NCBI GenBank assembly: GCA_022828595.1
Contig: JAKGHH010000003.1
Coordinates: forward strand, 100,215,583 to 100,279,582
Length of the DNA stretch: 64,000 nucleotides
Direction: 5' to 3'
Source: Nelumbo lutea
Taxonomy: Eukaryota; Streptophyta; Magnoliopsida; Proteales; Nelumbonaceae
How positions within the stretch are numbered: position 1 is the first letter of the stretch; the number at the start of each line of letters is the position of its first letter. A program made the translations under genes and the position numbers. Below the pieces are notes generated by a model. It searched no databases, was not told the origin of the DNA, and worked only from the letters and a program-made list of their open reading frames with translations. Of the stretch, positions 1 through 12,546 are shown in pieces.

Positions 1-312
1 ATTGCCCATTGCTGGTCCCAGATACCTAGGGACTGGGGAGGGGGGCCTTTCCCAATGACGATGGTATCATTCTTTTTTCTTTGTTTTTCTCTTGATATTT
101 CTGTACTTTTAAAATCCTACAGCACTCAATGAAATTGACTGTCCATAGCCACTAATATTATCTCAATCTCTTAATATTATTATACCGTCATGAAATTAAT
201 ATTTCCTTTCTTAGGATTGCACAAGCACATCTAAAGCTTTCACAATTGTAAGAATCTTCACTGCATTTTTATGGAGCATATTGTAATTTTTTTTTTATCA
301 TGTTAATTGCAG

Positions 313-861
313 CCTGATCGGGTCACAGACTTCTGCAAGAAAAATAAACTACAGCTAATCATAAGAGCACATGAATGTGTTATGGATGGTTTTGAACGGT
401 TTGCTCAAGGACAGTTGATAACACTTTTTTCTGCAACCAACTACTGTGGTAAGCAAAGGAAGTTTGGAATTCTATGCCCCTTTATTTTGCTTCAATATGC
501 AAAACTTCCATGCTGAATTGATTACTGCATCAGGGACGGCAAACAATGCTGGAGCTATACTGGTGGTTGGTAGAGGACTGGTCGTGGTTCCAAAATTGAT
601 TCATCCCTTACCACCTCCTCTACAGTCACCAGAAACATCTCCAGAGCATGTCTTAGATGAAACATGGATGCAGGTAAGATTTGGTCAGAATTATTCATTT
701 TTCATATTGGAAGCTGACTGGAGGCTGGACATGATAAGACTCATACCATCTTCCTGTACATTTATGGGCCCCTACAGGAACTCAACATTCAAAGGCCACC
801 AACTCCAACACGGGGTCGGCCACAGCCTGACCTTGATCGAAGCTCACTTGCATATATATGA
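313..861 (+). CDS. BSL1: BSL1-type Kelch/PP1 Ser/Thr phosphatase, last three coding exons (partial)
   Basis: Seen: three exons joined by GT-AG introns, 313-448, 534-673 and 778-861, ending in TGA. The first carries the end of a PPP phosphatase domain (RAHECVMDGFERFA, then LFSATNYC). The second reads NNAGAILVVGRGL and a proline-rich tail (VPKLIHPLPPPLQSPE). The third ends ELNIQRPPTPTRGRP...SSLAYI. Known: this C-terminus is typical of plant BSU1-like phosphatases (N-terminal Kelch repeats plus a PP1-like domain), which act in brassinosteroid signalling; the SSLAYI-type end is closest to BSL1 in my memory. The Kelch repeats and most of the catalytic domain lie upstream of the window; bases 1-312 read as intron. 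It is convergent with the lipase gene that follows. No breaks are seen in these exons. Confidence 0.93.
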
Positions 862-1300
862 TTTGACACCTACAGAGCTATTTTTCCTTAAACGCCATAT
901 TATGGTGCCTCTTATTTGATGCTGGAATCAATACATTCATCTGTAATGCTGCTAGGTTCAATATCTAGAAGAAATTTGGTACCACACAACTTCATTTTGT
1001 AACTTATGCAGAAACATACAAACATAGAAGATACGTCCTTGACAAGCTTACACAGATTGCCTGAGAAAGTTGGAAGAGCAAGCTATTTACTCAGTGATGA
1101 TCATCCATTTGTCAATCTGCTCGTGTAATATCTGTACAACTTGAAAACTGTGCAAGAGATGGTGAAATATGTTTCGGCCAATGGAGTCAATAGCACAACT
1201 AGAAGCAGCTGTCTAATTATTGTGTACTGTAATGTAAATTGGTTTCTGCCTTCCATTTGATGATGTATTTATATGTTAATTTTTTTTCTGGGTGAAATAT
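862..1300 (+). other. Probable 3' UTR of the BSL1-type gene
   Basis: Non-coding sequence directly after the TGA stop, with no long frame. The exact polyadenylation site cannot be placed by eye. The end at about 1300 is a guess, based on where the sequence changes to T-rich intergenic DNA. Confidence 0.4.
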
Positions 1301-1865
1301 CATAATTGATTGCATTCTGAAGCATTTAATTATTCCTTGTTCTAATAATAATTGCCACCAAATGGGAAAATTGGTGCTGCAGAGGCATAATTGGAGTTAT
1401 CTCATGCTTTTTGTTTTGTTTTCCACCCTCTTTTCTTTCTTTCCCCCTCTTCTGTTGCATTTAATTATCTCTGCAGGATGGCTTTTGGGTACTGAATTTT
1501 GATGTATCATTATTTTCAAAGGGCAACGCTATAGCATGGCATTGAAAACAGATTTACATTGTTCCGCTCATGATTTAAGCAAGGTTCAAAGTATCACTAT
1601 TACAAAGAGCATTGGAAAATCAATTTTAAGCATCTGAATGGCCACTAATTTTCTGTTTTTTTGAGAAAAAATGGCCTAGCTTCGGTGCCTTCTCCCCTCT
1701 CACACCTTACATTCTGACTCTGTATTTAATGCTGATACTTGCCTTCTAGTTCTACAAGTTAAACCGAAACAGGGTTGTAGAGAGAGAGAGAGATTGGCAA
1801 TTAAGAAAACCACCAAAATCTATAAACCATTCTTATTCTAACAAACAAGAAATTAGGTCATTAAA

Positions 1866-1954
1866 GGGTGTTCGACAAAATGGATTTGTTTTTGAAAATA
1901 AAAACGGCTGCCACATCAACAAAAACAAAACCAACCACCTGTCGAACACTCCCT
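1866..1954. mobile_element. Short MITE-like inverted repeat (~90 bp)
   Basis: The left end GGGTGTTCGACA is matched in inverted form on the right by TGTCGAACACTCCC, with a short T/A-rich centre. The size and terminal inverted repeats fit a miniature DNA transposon. I see no clear target duplication, so the superfamily is not assigned. The flanks out to about 2810 hold nothing else I recognise. Confidence 0.45.
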
Positions 1955-2814
1955 AGGTAAGCCGATTAGATTCCCACCGCCAATGAGAATCCAACGATAC
2001 AATGCTTATGATTTATGAAAATACCCTTTGAAAGTCTTTTAAGAGAATACTCTCAAAGGGGCGTTTTTTATTTTTGGATATGTAGAGGGAAGAAAAGATG
2101 GTTAATAGGATTTTGGTTTCCATTGACCAAGAATCTTATGTTCTTTTTTCAGTTTTGTAGGAATCAAGGAAAGTTTATTTTCTTGGGTATCATTTACTCA
2201 GGAAAGTGATAGCATCTCCTATGTGGGTAAATAATTTTCTCACAGGGAAAATTGTCAATATTTGAATGGGACAAAAATGCCTCTTTTAATAATGAATTTC
2301 TATGGCTAAGATAGTCATTGCTTTATTTACCTGAAAAATAAAAGAACATGGGTAAATACACTTACCTGAATAAGTATTTTCCAAGAAAAACTTACTCGAA
2401 TAATTGCATTTACCCGGATAAACAACTTAGCAAGCGAATGGGAGATTTGTCTTGTTGAAGTTCAACAGACTGTTGGAACTTGACAGCTGGAAAAACCATA
2501 TTGTTTTGTTGAGTTCTGGAACTTCAACAGATTCCTGAAATAAATTCGTTTGTATTGTTGAACTTCAACAGGCTTATGGAACTTGGAACCTCAGCAAGAC
2601 TTAGCCCAAAGAGAAACCCATACACACCCTCTTGTTTTCCTTTAAACCAGAAACGTGGAGGAAATGAGGAATCCCGAACACTTCCATGGCTATGTGGTTC
2701 TTGTTCTTGAAGAGTGTAGTGCATGTTTTAAAAATTTAAATGAACAGTTGAGGATACTTTTGTCCTTTACATACGTTTGAAAGGTCAACAAGCCATATAT
2801 AAGTAGTTTTTGAA

Positions 2815-3095
2815 ACCATGGTTTTTAAAAACGAATTGGTCAGGGGTCTGGTTACCAGTTCAAACGGTCCGATTGTTCGACCTGAACAGTCAGCTCGTTT
2901 TAACAAAAAAATAAAAGAAAAACATTAAAATTTTGAAAAACAGTTCAAACCGTTAACTGGCCGGTTCAGCGGTTTGCTGACCAAAATCAACGGTTTTGAG
3001 GGAAAAAGCGGTTTTGGAAGAAAACAGGTAACCAGTTCTTGGGTTTTCTGGTCCAACCATCCGGTCCGGTCCGGTTTCCGAAACAGTGTTTGAAA
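2815..3095. mobile_element. MITE-like repeat with GGTCCGGTCC-type ends
   Basis: The left end has TTTTTGAAACCATGG followed by CAGTTCAAACGGTCCG. The right end mirrors it loosely with a GGTCCGGTCCGGTTTCC tract followed by GTTTGAAACTA. The interior is A/T-rich. This looks like a common plant family of non-autonomous DNA elements; a similar diverged sequence lies at 55150-55420. The lipase 3' UTR probably starts a little after it. Confidence 0.45.
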
Positions 3096-3414
3096 CTATT
3101 AGTTTCCTCGACTCTCAGGGCATATATAAGTAATTAACCCAAAAAGAAATATGATCGAGGGATTAGACAATTAGCTCCAAGTTTTGTATATCTGTATTAG
3201 GATCTCTGATTGTTAGACATCTAACCTAGAGCCTCCAAAGTCTGTCAAAGGCTAAAAGTAGGGGCTACTTAACAGAGAAAAAGGAGGGAGGGGAAATGAA
3301 GGGAAAAACGTCTATATCATACCAGGAGTAAGAGGGGTAAAGGAGCTAATATAGTAGCTTTTCATTTTTTTTTTTTTGCTTCCATGTTCTAATTTAGATG
3401 GAACACATTCTGAT

Positions 3415-6400
3415 CTATTGGTAGATTTGGTTAGGTAGCGTTTGTGGTTTCTTCCGAAATACGTGCTTTCTGCAGCGTTCGAAGATGCTGTCATATATCA
3501 AATCGAATTGCACTCCTGCTCTTTCCCGATTCACAATGAAAAGTATGTGATCAGCTTCCACAATCTTGTAGTACCTGCATTAGGCCAGCCAGATACCCAA
3601 CAGTAAATAATCTCCTTCAAATTATAGCTATTTTTCAGACAATAATCTCTCTTTTCTTCTGATATTTGACAATAATCTCTCCTTTTCCAAAAAGAAGAAA
3701 AAAAATCCGTTTGCTAAGGACATGGGGAGGTTGATACTTTGAAATTAGCCTCTAAGAGTCTTTAAGTCACCATGACCAATGATGCCAAATTATCACATAA
3801 TATAGTATTTAAGAATATTAAAGTGAATGTGTTAAACAATCACATTTTGAGCTGACCAATTTTTACCATCTTACAAAATGTCATCTAATTTGAATTCTGT
3901 TCGAATCCAAATATAAATAAATCAAATTTGGACCTAGGTATTACCAATTTGATACAATCCATTTCGAATTCTTCAGTAGGATTCTGAATCCTGTAAATAT
4001 AGATGCATACACTGTATCCCTTACACCACCAGTGATGTTTATACATGCCAATGACTAAAAATCCTGAAGACCTTAACTAATACAAGAACTATGGCTGTTA
4101 TGAACCATTTTTTTGGCCTACCATTACTCCCATGTTTTGATCGCTGCTAAGTTTAGACCATTATTTCAACATTTCCAAAAAAAAGTTGGCCAAGTCAAAC
4201 TAAAAAAAATCTGCATTATAAACTTAATACCAAGTTTTAAGGATACATTGGAAGAGTGGTATAACTTATTACAGCTGCTACATAATGATAAAAAAAATGG
4301 TCCAGTCTCCCCTGTTAATGTCAATCTTGTTATTTTAAACTTGGTTGATCCTAAGATAAGACCTTGAGGGTCCCAGGCCTTAATTATCTAACACTAACAC
4401 CTAACTGTTGGTCATAAACTTGACAATGAAGATGGCAACAGTGATAATGATGCCATTAATGATCATTAAGAAAGACATAAAAATCATAACAAAAGCAGTT
4501 GTGGAGGATGGGAGAATTTATGAATGATCATGAGTGCAATGGTGATGACAGCATCCAATCATGTGCATAACTGTGTTATTCCAAATGTAAACAATTTCAT
4601 GGCATTAGAAAGAATAACATACCAGATGCCCGGCTGCAGAGGCTGGCATTCAGAGTTATTTACAATAAAACGGCTGGGATGTTCAATGGGGATCCGGGGG
4701 TGTGTCATGGATATAGTGTTAAGTGCTCCGTCGTTGTCCTGCCAATCTTCATCCCTACACACATTTTAATTTTTAACAGCAGAGAACAAGACAAAAACTG
4801 GCTTGTATAAAACAACTGCTGGGAGATAGATATGGATTTAGAGGAACCAAAATATAGGCAAGGAAAAACTGACCCACCGATATCCTTTATAAGGAGGAGG
4901 GACGTCTGGAGGATGTCTCCACTGGCTCATCTGCAATACTCTGATGAAAAGCATGGGATGAATGCCAAGTATGCCGGAAGGGACGGTGATCCCCATGATT
5001 TTCCTTGTTCGCTTGGTGGCATAGCTGAAGTAGAATGTGTTTGGAAAGGTGTTGATTTGGGAGTTGAGTCGTATTGATCCTTGAATTGTGAGGTCTGGGA
5101 GAATCCAATCTCCTGAAGCAAAAGGACCCGCATTGCCTAAGAGGCAATCCAGAAGACCTGAAACTCCCATGTGCTTCCAGGACATGTTGAAGTGGTCGAA
5201 CCCAAAATTGTAGTAGGCCTTCAGCCATGGAATGTCAATCCAATCGTAGAGTATGACACCCAAGCGACAGATGTGGAGCAGACAAACGGGCTTCATTGCT
5301 CTTCCATCGTCTGGCCTGAAAACAAGTTTTGAAACTCAAAAGGTTTTGGAGATGACATCCATGAGAAAGAAAACTAGGCTCTGAACGAAACTCACTGCAT
5401 CCCATCTAGGTAGGTTCTTGTTGTACCATTGAATGCGCCGGATAATGCAGTTACGCTCAAAACCCAGTTCTCAGAAGTGTTCTCATATCTTTTGAAAGCC
5501 TGAAATTATAAACAAATATGTGTTCAATAATCACAGCTCTAAAGACCCACAATCCATGATTTTCCTTTTCTTTCTTTGGTCTGAGCATTAAAATGGGCTA
5601 ACCTTGTCTGCCAGCATTTGCTGCAATACACGAACCACCTGGGCTCCAGATGAATGTCCAACAAAGTGAATGGGATGGTCTTCATCCCAGTCAGGGTAAT
5701 GCCCTGCACGCCCAACACAAGATTGAACCAGAAAAAAGGGAAAAAAAAAACTTGATTTAACACAGATGAAGCAAAGCATTGAGATTGATCTTCCAAACCT
5801 TGCTCATAAACCCTTCCAAACTGCGAATGCCCAGAAGCTTTACTGTGTTCTTCTCCATAATCAACTTGCCCGCCTTTCAGATAATAAAACAATTCGCGAG
5901 CCCTGAAAACATTAGAAATCTTTAACTCCTGCGACGAATATATAACAAACAATGAAGGTCTAAGGAGAAGGCCAAGGATGCAACCTTAGTCATGATTAGC
6001 TTCAAAGCTTCAGGCACCCACCTATCATATATGCTGGTTAAGGAACCCAAGTCAGGAACCAAAACTCTTTCATCCTTCTTCTCTGCTCCCGCAAAATACG
6101 ACAATCCTCCTAATCTCTGTATAGCCCATAGAAGAAACAGAAATGAACAAAATAAATAAATAAATAAATTTCCCATTAAAAGAAACAGAAATTATATGTC
6201 CTGGAAGAAGAAAAAATGGTGACCCAGTTCATCAAATTCACAGTACATCTCACATACCCCTTTCCCAAATCCGAAGATCCCATGAATCAAGACAATGGGA
6301 GGTAAACCATCATTATTAGTTGCTGCCCGAGGTTCCATCTCTTTGATATTTACATTAGGTCTAAGACACTCATTTAGAGCCTGTGAGATGTCTGAAGCCA

Positions 6401-6497
6401 CAGCTATGCTGAATATGTAAAACCCATACACCAAATGAACCATAGAACTCACAAAGAGCTCCGCCAATTGGAGCGCTGCAATCCACAAGCGAATCAT
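3415..6497 (-). CDS. Plant alpha/beta-hydrolase, lipase-like (8 exons, 457 aa)
   Basis: Seen: coding exons from 5' to 3' are 6497-6258, 6116-6022, 5902-5799, 5703-5603, 5499-5396, 5315-4878, 4754-4623 and 3574-3415. All borders are GT-AG and the spliced length is 1374 nt in one frame. The N-terminus MIRLWIAALQLAELF is hydrophobic and may anchor the protein in a membrane. An HGIFGFGKG oxyanion-type loop lies at residues 72-80 and the nucleophile elbow GHSSG at 162-166 (Ser164). Later WQDNDGALN and EADHIL are candidates for the catalytic Asp and His. Known: this matches a conserved plant family annotated as alpha/beta-hydrolases, related to bacterial family I.5 lipases; its substrate is not established. 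Intron 7 (1048 bp) is much longer than the others (80-141 bp). The gene looks intact. The start is the only Met ahead of the conserved N-terminus. Confidence 0.93.
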
Positions 6498-7265
6498 CGG
6501 AAACCACCCTGTTCTTTGAAATGAAGAATATCAGAGCCCTCTTCTTCTTTCTTTCAATTTGAAGAAGGAAGAAGGCTCTTTTCCTACAATGACACCACCC
6601 CCAGGCCCCAGCACCACCCTTCTTGATCAAAAACCTTTCTTTTTTTTTTCAAATTTCTTTCACCCCACAAATGGAGGCCTTCTATAAATAATTCCCCCTC
6701 AACCTTTTTCCAAATGTGGATGGACCCTGTACTACTTGTTCTTCATTCTTGTCCTCAAAGCCAATCACGGACTCCTGTTAAAAAAAGGTGGTGGTGTCGG
6801 TGCCACGTGTATTCCAAATCTTTGGGACCCACTAAATTTGGCTAATTATCTATCTAGACCCAAAATCCAAAATAACCGTATTATGCTTTATCCGTTTATT
6901 AAATGGGCCGTAAGCGGCTTGTTCGGAGGCTGGAACTAGAAGGTTCTTTCTTTACAACGGGGACCCTTTTATCCATTTCTGAAACTTCGCTCTTTTTCTA
7001 TTCATTTTCCAGCGCAAATGGATGGACAATCATGTCGTCTTTTACCAAACACTTGGGTCTATATATTTGATCATTTACAGACATTTCTTCCTTCATTGGT
7101 ATTCAATTATTTGCCTTTTTTATTGTACAGATAATCATCCTTGTAGAATCTCTTGTACCCATTCCAGCTCTTTACGTTTTGGGCATCATTAGTTCATTAC
7201 CCAAAAGAAAAAGAATTTGTAGTGCTTCATTGTAAGATTGGTCTGGAATGCAAGAAATTTCATGA
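6498..7265. other. Upstream region of the lipase-like gene
   Basis: Holds the putative 5' UTR and promoter of the minus-strand lipase-like gene. A TATA-like AT run lies near 6682-6692, but its strand is ambiguous. No coding sequence is recognised. Confidence 0.3.
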
Positions 7266-7269
7266 AGGG

Positions 7270-8060
7270 AGTATTTTGTAGTGTGGATGAAAAATCGGTG
7301 GGTATGAACTGGTTCACACCACACCCTATGGTAGGGATTAATCCACAACATACCATGGTCCACAGTTATTATGAATTGTGGATAGATTGTGTGGGCCAGA
7401 CCAATCCACACTCATAGTAGTGTTTTGTAAGTGTGGTATGAACTATACTTTTTGATTTCATGTATCTTATATACATTTTATGAGAGATCTACACAATCGA
7501 TCATAAATATCTAATTTTTGTATTTTATATTATAAATAAATTGAAAAAAAAGCATCAATATGTAGATAACAATTGCATTTTTGAATAACTAAAAAAATAT
7601 TATTTTAAATATTAAAAAAATAAAAAATAATATTTTAAATATTATTTTATTGATAAAAATTGTTAAAAAATTAATATTTAAATAATGAAAAAAAGAGTTG
7701 AGAAGGAGAACTGTTGAACTTGTGCTAAAATTAGTATTTTATTGATAAAATATTAAAATTTATTAAAAGATTAAATAAAATGATAGTAATTGGACCAATG
7801 TAACACATGTGCGTTACATTGAAACCTTCTCACAAACTGCCCACACCATAGTGTGAACCATCTACGAGAAAATACTGTGAATAATAAATTGGGGTGTGGC
7901 CCGTCTCTATCCACACTATTTTGTGGACGGGGACCATCCACACATAGCAGAACACCAATATCTTACCATGGACAGGACCAAAACGGTCTCATCCACGATA
8001 TTTACATACTACCGAATGCCACCCAAAATTCGCCAAGTGTGGGGATGAAACAGTCTAATG
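7270..8060. mobile_element. Imperfect long inverted-repeat element (~0.8 kb)
   Basis: The left arm (about 7270-7440) is rich in TGTGGAT and GGTTCACACC motifs. The right arm (about 7815-8060) carries their complements, such as ATAGTGTGAACCATC and a TGTGGCCCGTC block matching GTGGGCCAGAC on the left. The centre is very A/T-rich. This fits a non-autonomous DNA transposon of foldback type. The ends are not exactly defined. Confidence 0.45.
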
Positions 8061-8079
8061 TTAAATTTGTATGTGGATA

Positions 8080-8330
8080 CATCTTTTGATCATGGATAAG
8101 GAAGGAAGAGCAGATTTAGGGTAAGCAATGCTCTTTGCTGACAATCAACTAGTTACAGCAGTAGGATACAAGACAATGAAGGTGAATTAAGGGCTATGAT
8201 ATATGGCTTGCAAGCAAAAATGGAAAGAAGAGTTGGAGTAAATATGTTTTCAGATGCACAATAGATGGTCAAGAAGGCAAGCAGTTTGACTATTAATGGA
8301 CCATTTTTTTAGCCTTTTAGTTATGTAAAT
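8080..8330 (+). pseudogene. LINE RNase H fragment
   Basis: A plus-strand frame with interruptions reads EGELRAMIYGLQAKMERR followed by NMFSDAQ. This matches the pattern (E..A...L..A......+...SD...) of the RNase H domain at the end of plant L1-type LINE ORF2. It is short and has stops, so it is a dead remnant. Confidence 0.5.
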
Positions 8331-8405
8331 AGAGACCAAACCATCAAACCAGACTATTTAGATCAACATTTGTGATAAATAGGAGAATCTACCTTCCGGA
8401 TACTA

Positions 8406-8780
8406 ATTAGGGGTGGACACAAATCTAGTGTTCCCTCTCAGGTCATAAAAAAGATCAATTCAACTTGGTTTAAATTGAGTTTCGAGAGGTCAAGTTCAAT
8501 ACAGCAAATGAGCCAAGTTTGAGCCTAATTAAGTTCGATTCGTGAGACTAGTGAGCTTGCATATATAATATATATAGTGTTATATAATAACAAATAATTA
8601 TATATAATTTTAATTTTTATATGTAATTTTTTTTTTTTATATGAAATTTGACTCACTAGCTAAACTCAAACATATGAGCTTTTGAGTTAAGCTGAATTCA
8701 AGCTCATGTCTTTAGCTTGAATCAAACTCGAAGTCAAATTTGAGTATGATTTTTTTATGTCAAGCCAATCTTCAATAGCT
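8406..8780. mobile_element. MITE-like palindromic element
   Basis: It starts near TAGGGGTGGACACAA. The left half has CAAGTTTGAGCCTAATTAAG and the right half complementary GAGCTTTTGAGTTAAGC / TTTAGCTTGAATC motifs, around an AT-repeat centre (8560-8640). The composition resembles non-autonomous hAT-type plant elements with GAGCTTGAGC-like arms. The right end is not clear. Confidence 0.35.
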
Positions 8781-9159
8781 AGATATTAGATATTCAGCCC
8801 ACTTCAGCTTGAATATGGGGATCCAGTGATTTCCAATTTGAATGGTAGCCCCAAATTCATTAAGAAATAACTATAATGTCTTGGCTGAAAACCAATTAAA
8901 AATACCAAAGATATTGTGCATGCCTTATTGCCTACAATTAAGTATATTTTAATGTTAAACAATTTTGAAACCTTTCATAAAAAGGATATCTAAGTTTGAT
9001 TCATTAATACTTAAATTCAAATAAAATATAAATGTTAAATACTATCCATTTAGATTGAAGTAGACTATATTTAATCTAACTTATGGGCATCTTTAATTAG
9101 ATCGGATTCAAATCGAATTTGGAGAAATGGATACCACACACAGAGGGGGTTTAAGGAAG

Positions 9160-9320
9160 AGAACAAGGTTCAAAGTATCGATATGTATCGGGTTCTGGGA
9201 CCCTTCCGATACACCTCTACAGTGGGTGTATTGAGTGTCTGACCGGTTCAGGGGGTGGAGGAGCGCTAAACCAGCCCCCTGAACTGGTTTAAAAAAAAGT
9301 ACCGATTCGCCCAGTACGCC
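9160..9320. repeat. Fragment of a TATCG-rich DNA-transposon end
   Basis: It begins CAAGGTTCAAAGTATCG and contains CGATACACC, a GGTTCAGGGGG / CCCCCTGAACTGG hairpin and GTACCGATTCG. The first bases resemble the left end of the hAT-like element at 29793. It is probably a solo or decayed end of a related family. Confidence 0.35.
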
Positions 9321-9324
9321 CTTT

Positions 9325-10930
9325 AGAAAAGAGAACACTAATAAGGATTGCTTATGCCTTAGAAAAGTGTGTTCAACCTTATTTGCTCTAATTGATGTTG
9401 GTACTTGGTAGGTGACCCGCCAATAGGTCTTCAATTAGAATGTCAAAACATGATTCATGTAATGGATATAGTTAGGAAAAGGTAAAGATGAATGAATTAG
9501 AATGTCAATTCATGTAATGCTTATGCCCTACAGCCCTGGGGGATGTCATTTGGGCCAATCGCATTCGAGAGGGCAACTTCAACACCAACTCTCAACCGTT
9601 CATGGGACGATGGGGCCTGGGGGAAGGGGCTCAGACAACCTACTGGTTCCAAGTTACGTACACCACCTAACCAGAGACTCCGTGGGAGGGTTGTTCACAC
9701 GAGAAGCGTGGTTTTGTCCAAGTAGCCACATCTCTGATGAGGCTTTAATCTCAACCGCTTTACATTCCTGTAACTGTAAGAACATCGTGGTTAGCTCTCA
9801 GGGCAACTCACACATTTGGATGACCTTTTTCATGTCTAATCCAAAGGTTAGAAGTTTAGAACCACCCCCTAAATCTTTGTTTTTTGGACAAGGAAGTTGG
9901 TTTTTTCTCTACTCCATAATTTCTTATCAAATGACTTCTGAATGCAACTATCGTACGCATGCAATGTGACTTCAAAAACTGCACATTCATTCCATCCTGT
10001 GGTAACTGGAACATCAGATTTATACCCTCCCAGCCTCCCTTCACACCTTATAGGCTATATACTATGAGACAGGTTATTTTAATTGCCTATTTATATGATA
10101 CATAGTATAGCACTATGGCTACTGGCTTCAAAAAGAGTATATGGCTTACAAAAAAAGGAAAGTAGTTCCCCACCACTTTGGCCCCTCTACAGTGTCAAAA
10201 CAGTGACTACTATTGTACATCAAAAATAAAATAAAATAAAATAAAACGTAGATGAGATATAATTCTTTTGGCTTGCTGGACACCTGCCAAAAAAAAGCCT
10301 TCCATTCAGCTTCAGATGGGGCTTTTGTTGATGAAATGGATCCTGCTGCTGCAATCTGAAAGTTGTGGCAAGCACAAGATTGGAACACAATCACCCAGCA
10401 ATCAGATTTAATAATAACATATGCTGTTACTGCTCAGTTTTTAGACGGTATAAATGACCCATCCACATATAACCCAAGTAGGCTGTTTGCTAATGTTGTG
10501 AAATTTTTTATTCCTGCAATCCCATGTCAGCTGGAGAGCAACAACCATTTGTTCCATAAGTTTACTTGTTATATGTTTGCCATGCTGCAACTGTTGTAGC
10601 CAATCGTGGATAACAATATGAGCCTACTTAGGAGCTGTTGCTTGAAATCAATATTCAGGGCAAATCAAACTAGTGTGGCATATGCACAAGTAAAGAATAG
10701 ATGATGGCTGGTCAATCATGGTATTTGAAATGGAATTTAACAAGTCCTTTGTTTTAGTTGGTTTGCAACGGTGCTAATATATTAATACATGGTTTCGTTC
10801 ACCAAACTAGGGTAACAAAAGAAAGTCCTGAATTTTTAGGGCCATGTTGGATGCACAATTGTTTCTACTACGCAAAATATTGAACCCAATCATCTCATCT
10901 ACAGGAATGAGATGACGCATGCTGGTAATT
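9325..10930. other. Intergenic stretch with no recognised gene
   Basis: Frames of up to 155 codons exist at 9502-9969 (+), but they have no recognisable domain and no matching gene structure. I see no repeat boundaries here. Part may be old retroelement sequence. Confidence 0.3.
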
Positions 10931-10939
10931 TCCTGTTCT

Positions 10940-11445
10940 CCTCCCCTCCCTCCCCATCCACCTATAGGAGTTCAATTCTCAGAAGGCAAGGCCTTTGGAC
11001 TCTAAGTTTTGATGAAAGGGATGAAAATGAGAACATCTGCTGGGTGTATAGTGAGCCAATAAGCATAGCAGATTAGGTATTCAGAACCTCTCCATTGAAG
11101 GCAATTCAGCAAACACTATAAAATGGTTAGGAAAACAAGAGACTGGGCCGTGGAGACTCACTCACTCTAACGGAGGCAAGGGATTTACCGACTGCTTCTA
11201 ATGTAAACCTGATTTGTATTCCAAGGGAATTTAATGCTCTTACAGATGGCCTAGCAAAATTAGGTGCTCTGTTAGAAGATTTGTACTCCGATAAGCTTCC
11301 TCCTGTATAATTCCTAAGGATCTGATCCCTGCTTTTGTTTTTCTTTTCTTTATCTTTGTACACCTTTTTGTGTACCCTTCTCGTTTCTTAATGAAATAAG
11401 TTGCCTCTCTCAAAATAAAAATAAAAATCATTTCATATACAGATT
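10940..11445 (+). pseudogene. LINE 3' end with RNase H C-terminus
   Basis: A plus-strand frame reads IPREFNALTDGLAKLGALLE, the usual last part of the LINE RNase H domain. It is followed by a T-rich 3' region and an A-rich end (AAAATAAAAATAAAAATC) near 11412-11430. The upstream part is broken by stops. It lies just downstream of the SOSS-B gene, in the opposite orientation. Confidence 0.6.
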
Positions 11446-11610
11446 CCATTGACATAAAAAAAAAAAAGTGTAAAATAATAGCTTAAGGATTGAAAGAAAA
11501 AGTGGTACTCCTGCACCTGTATCCATGATATACAGATGGAGATGCAAGACACAATTCTGCAATTTCAATACTCCAGGAATGGTTCGACCAACATCCATTG
11601 GTGACAAATT

Positions 11611-12026
11611 CTAGGGCATTGGTGGTGGAAAAATGGATGAGTATGGAGAAATTACAGCCCCCTGTAAGAATTTCTTAGAATTATTCGAGTCAGGACTCCA
11701 ACAGATCTCACTCATGTTAGGTATCTCAACAAATACCATGGTGAACTCCCCCACCTTCTCAATTTTACCTCTCTTTCCAGCTCTCAATCCAAGATTGTCT
11801 CGATTATAAGAATAAATGCCATTGGTCAGACGGATTATATCACCTGGCTGGAAGGCATCACATTCAATCCCCCATAACTGAAAGTGAACAGCAGCAGTTT
11901 CATCTGCAACTAGTGCTAGGCTTGTTTTCCGTTGACTCTCCACCATTATCTTTCCCTTATCCAGCAACATGAACTGTGTGCTAATAGTATTTAGAGCTGC
12001 TAGGACTATTTCCTTCAGAGAGCATT
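11611..12026 (-). CDS. SOSS complex subunit B homolog (OB-fold ssDNA-binding protein), 5' end unresolved
   Basis: Seen: one frame reads LKEIVLAALNTISTQFMLLD from 12018, then LVADETAAVHFQLWG, FQPGDIIRLTNGIYSY, the KRGKIEKVGEF block and EIPNMSEICW, ending IFPPPMP and TAG at 11611. Known: this follows human SSB1 (SOSS-B1: KDIKPGL, VADKTGSI, QPGDIIRLT, GEFCMVYSEVPNFSEP), an OB-fold protein that binds single-stranded DNA in double-strand-break repair; plants have homologs of similar length. Odd: an in-frame TAA at 12030-12028 stops the exon going 5'. The conserved LKEIV start therefore needs an upstream exon joined at an AG near 12027, or there is a frameshift; an ATG at 12025 is out of frame. A tiny exon at 12403-12409 would restore frame, but its donor is poor. 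A shorter start at Met 11970 would lose the first OB strand. Confidence 0.8.
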
Positions 12027-12546
12027 CTTATTCTTGCTTGAGATTCTCAGAACCTAGCAAAATTAAGGTTATTAGTACAGTAGCAAAATTGGACTGAAAT
12101 CAATACATTATTCCAACTAGCAACAGTATAAGAAAAACTGCTAGTTAAAATCATTTTTCTGTGAAAGAATATAGGACAATATGCCTCTTAATGGTTTTTT
12201 TTTTTTGACAGCTTCTTAATGGGATTGAAATTGTGAAATCCAAATGGTGAAACTCTAAAACAGGACCTTTGCAAATCACATGGAATTAAATAATCCAATT
12301 ATGCACTTGAGCAAGTTCATAAGATAAAGATGTCAATAAAGAAAAAAATGAAGTTATTTATGATTTTGCCTGAAATACATGTCCAATAAAAAACACAAAA
12401 ACCTTCCATTTTTTAATAGCATGCACCCCCCCCCCCCCCCCACGTTTTAGGCACAACTGAATAGTTTGATTGAACACAGTAGAAATAAAAAGACTGAAGT
12501 TTTTGGAATGTCAACAATGATTACCCTGCAAGCTCCTTCAAGCAAT

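Noticed and set aside
4838..5077. Plus-strand frame over the lipase-like gene
   Set aside because: It overlaps lipase exon 6 and reads as antisense noise.
9502..9969. 155-codon plus-strand frame
   Set aside because: No known domain, odd composition and no splice or neighbour support; not called as a gene.
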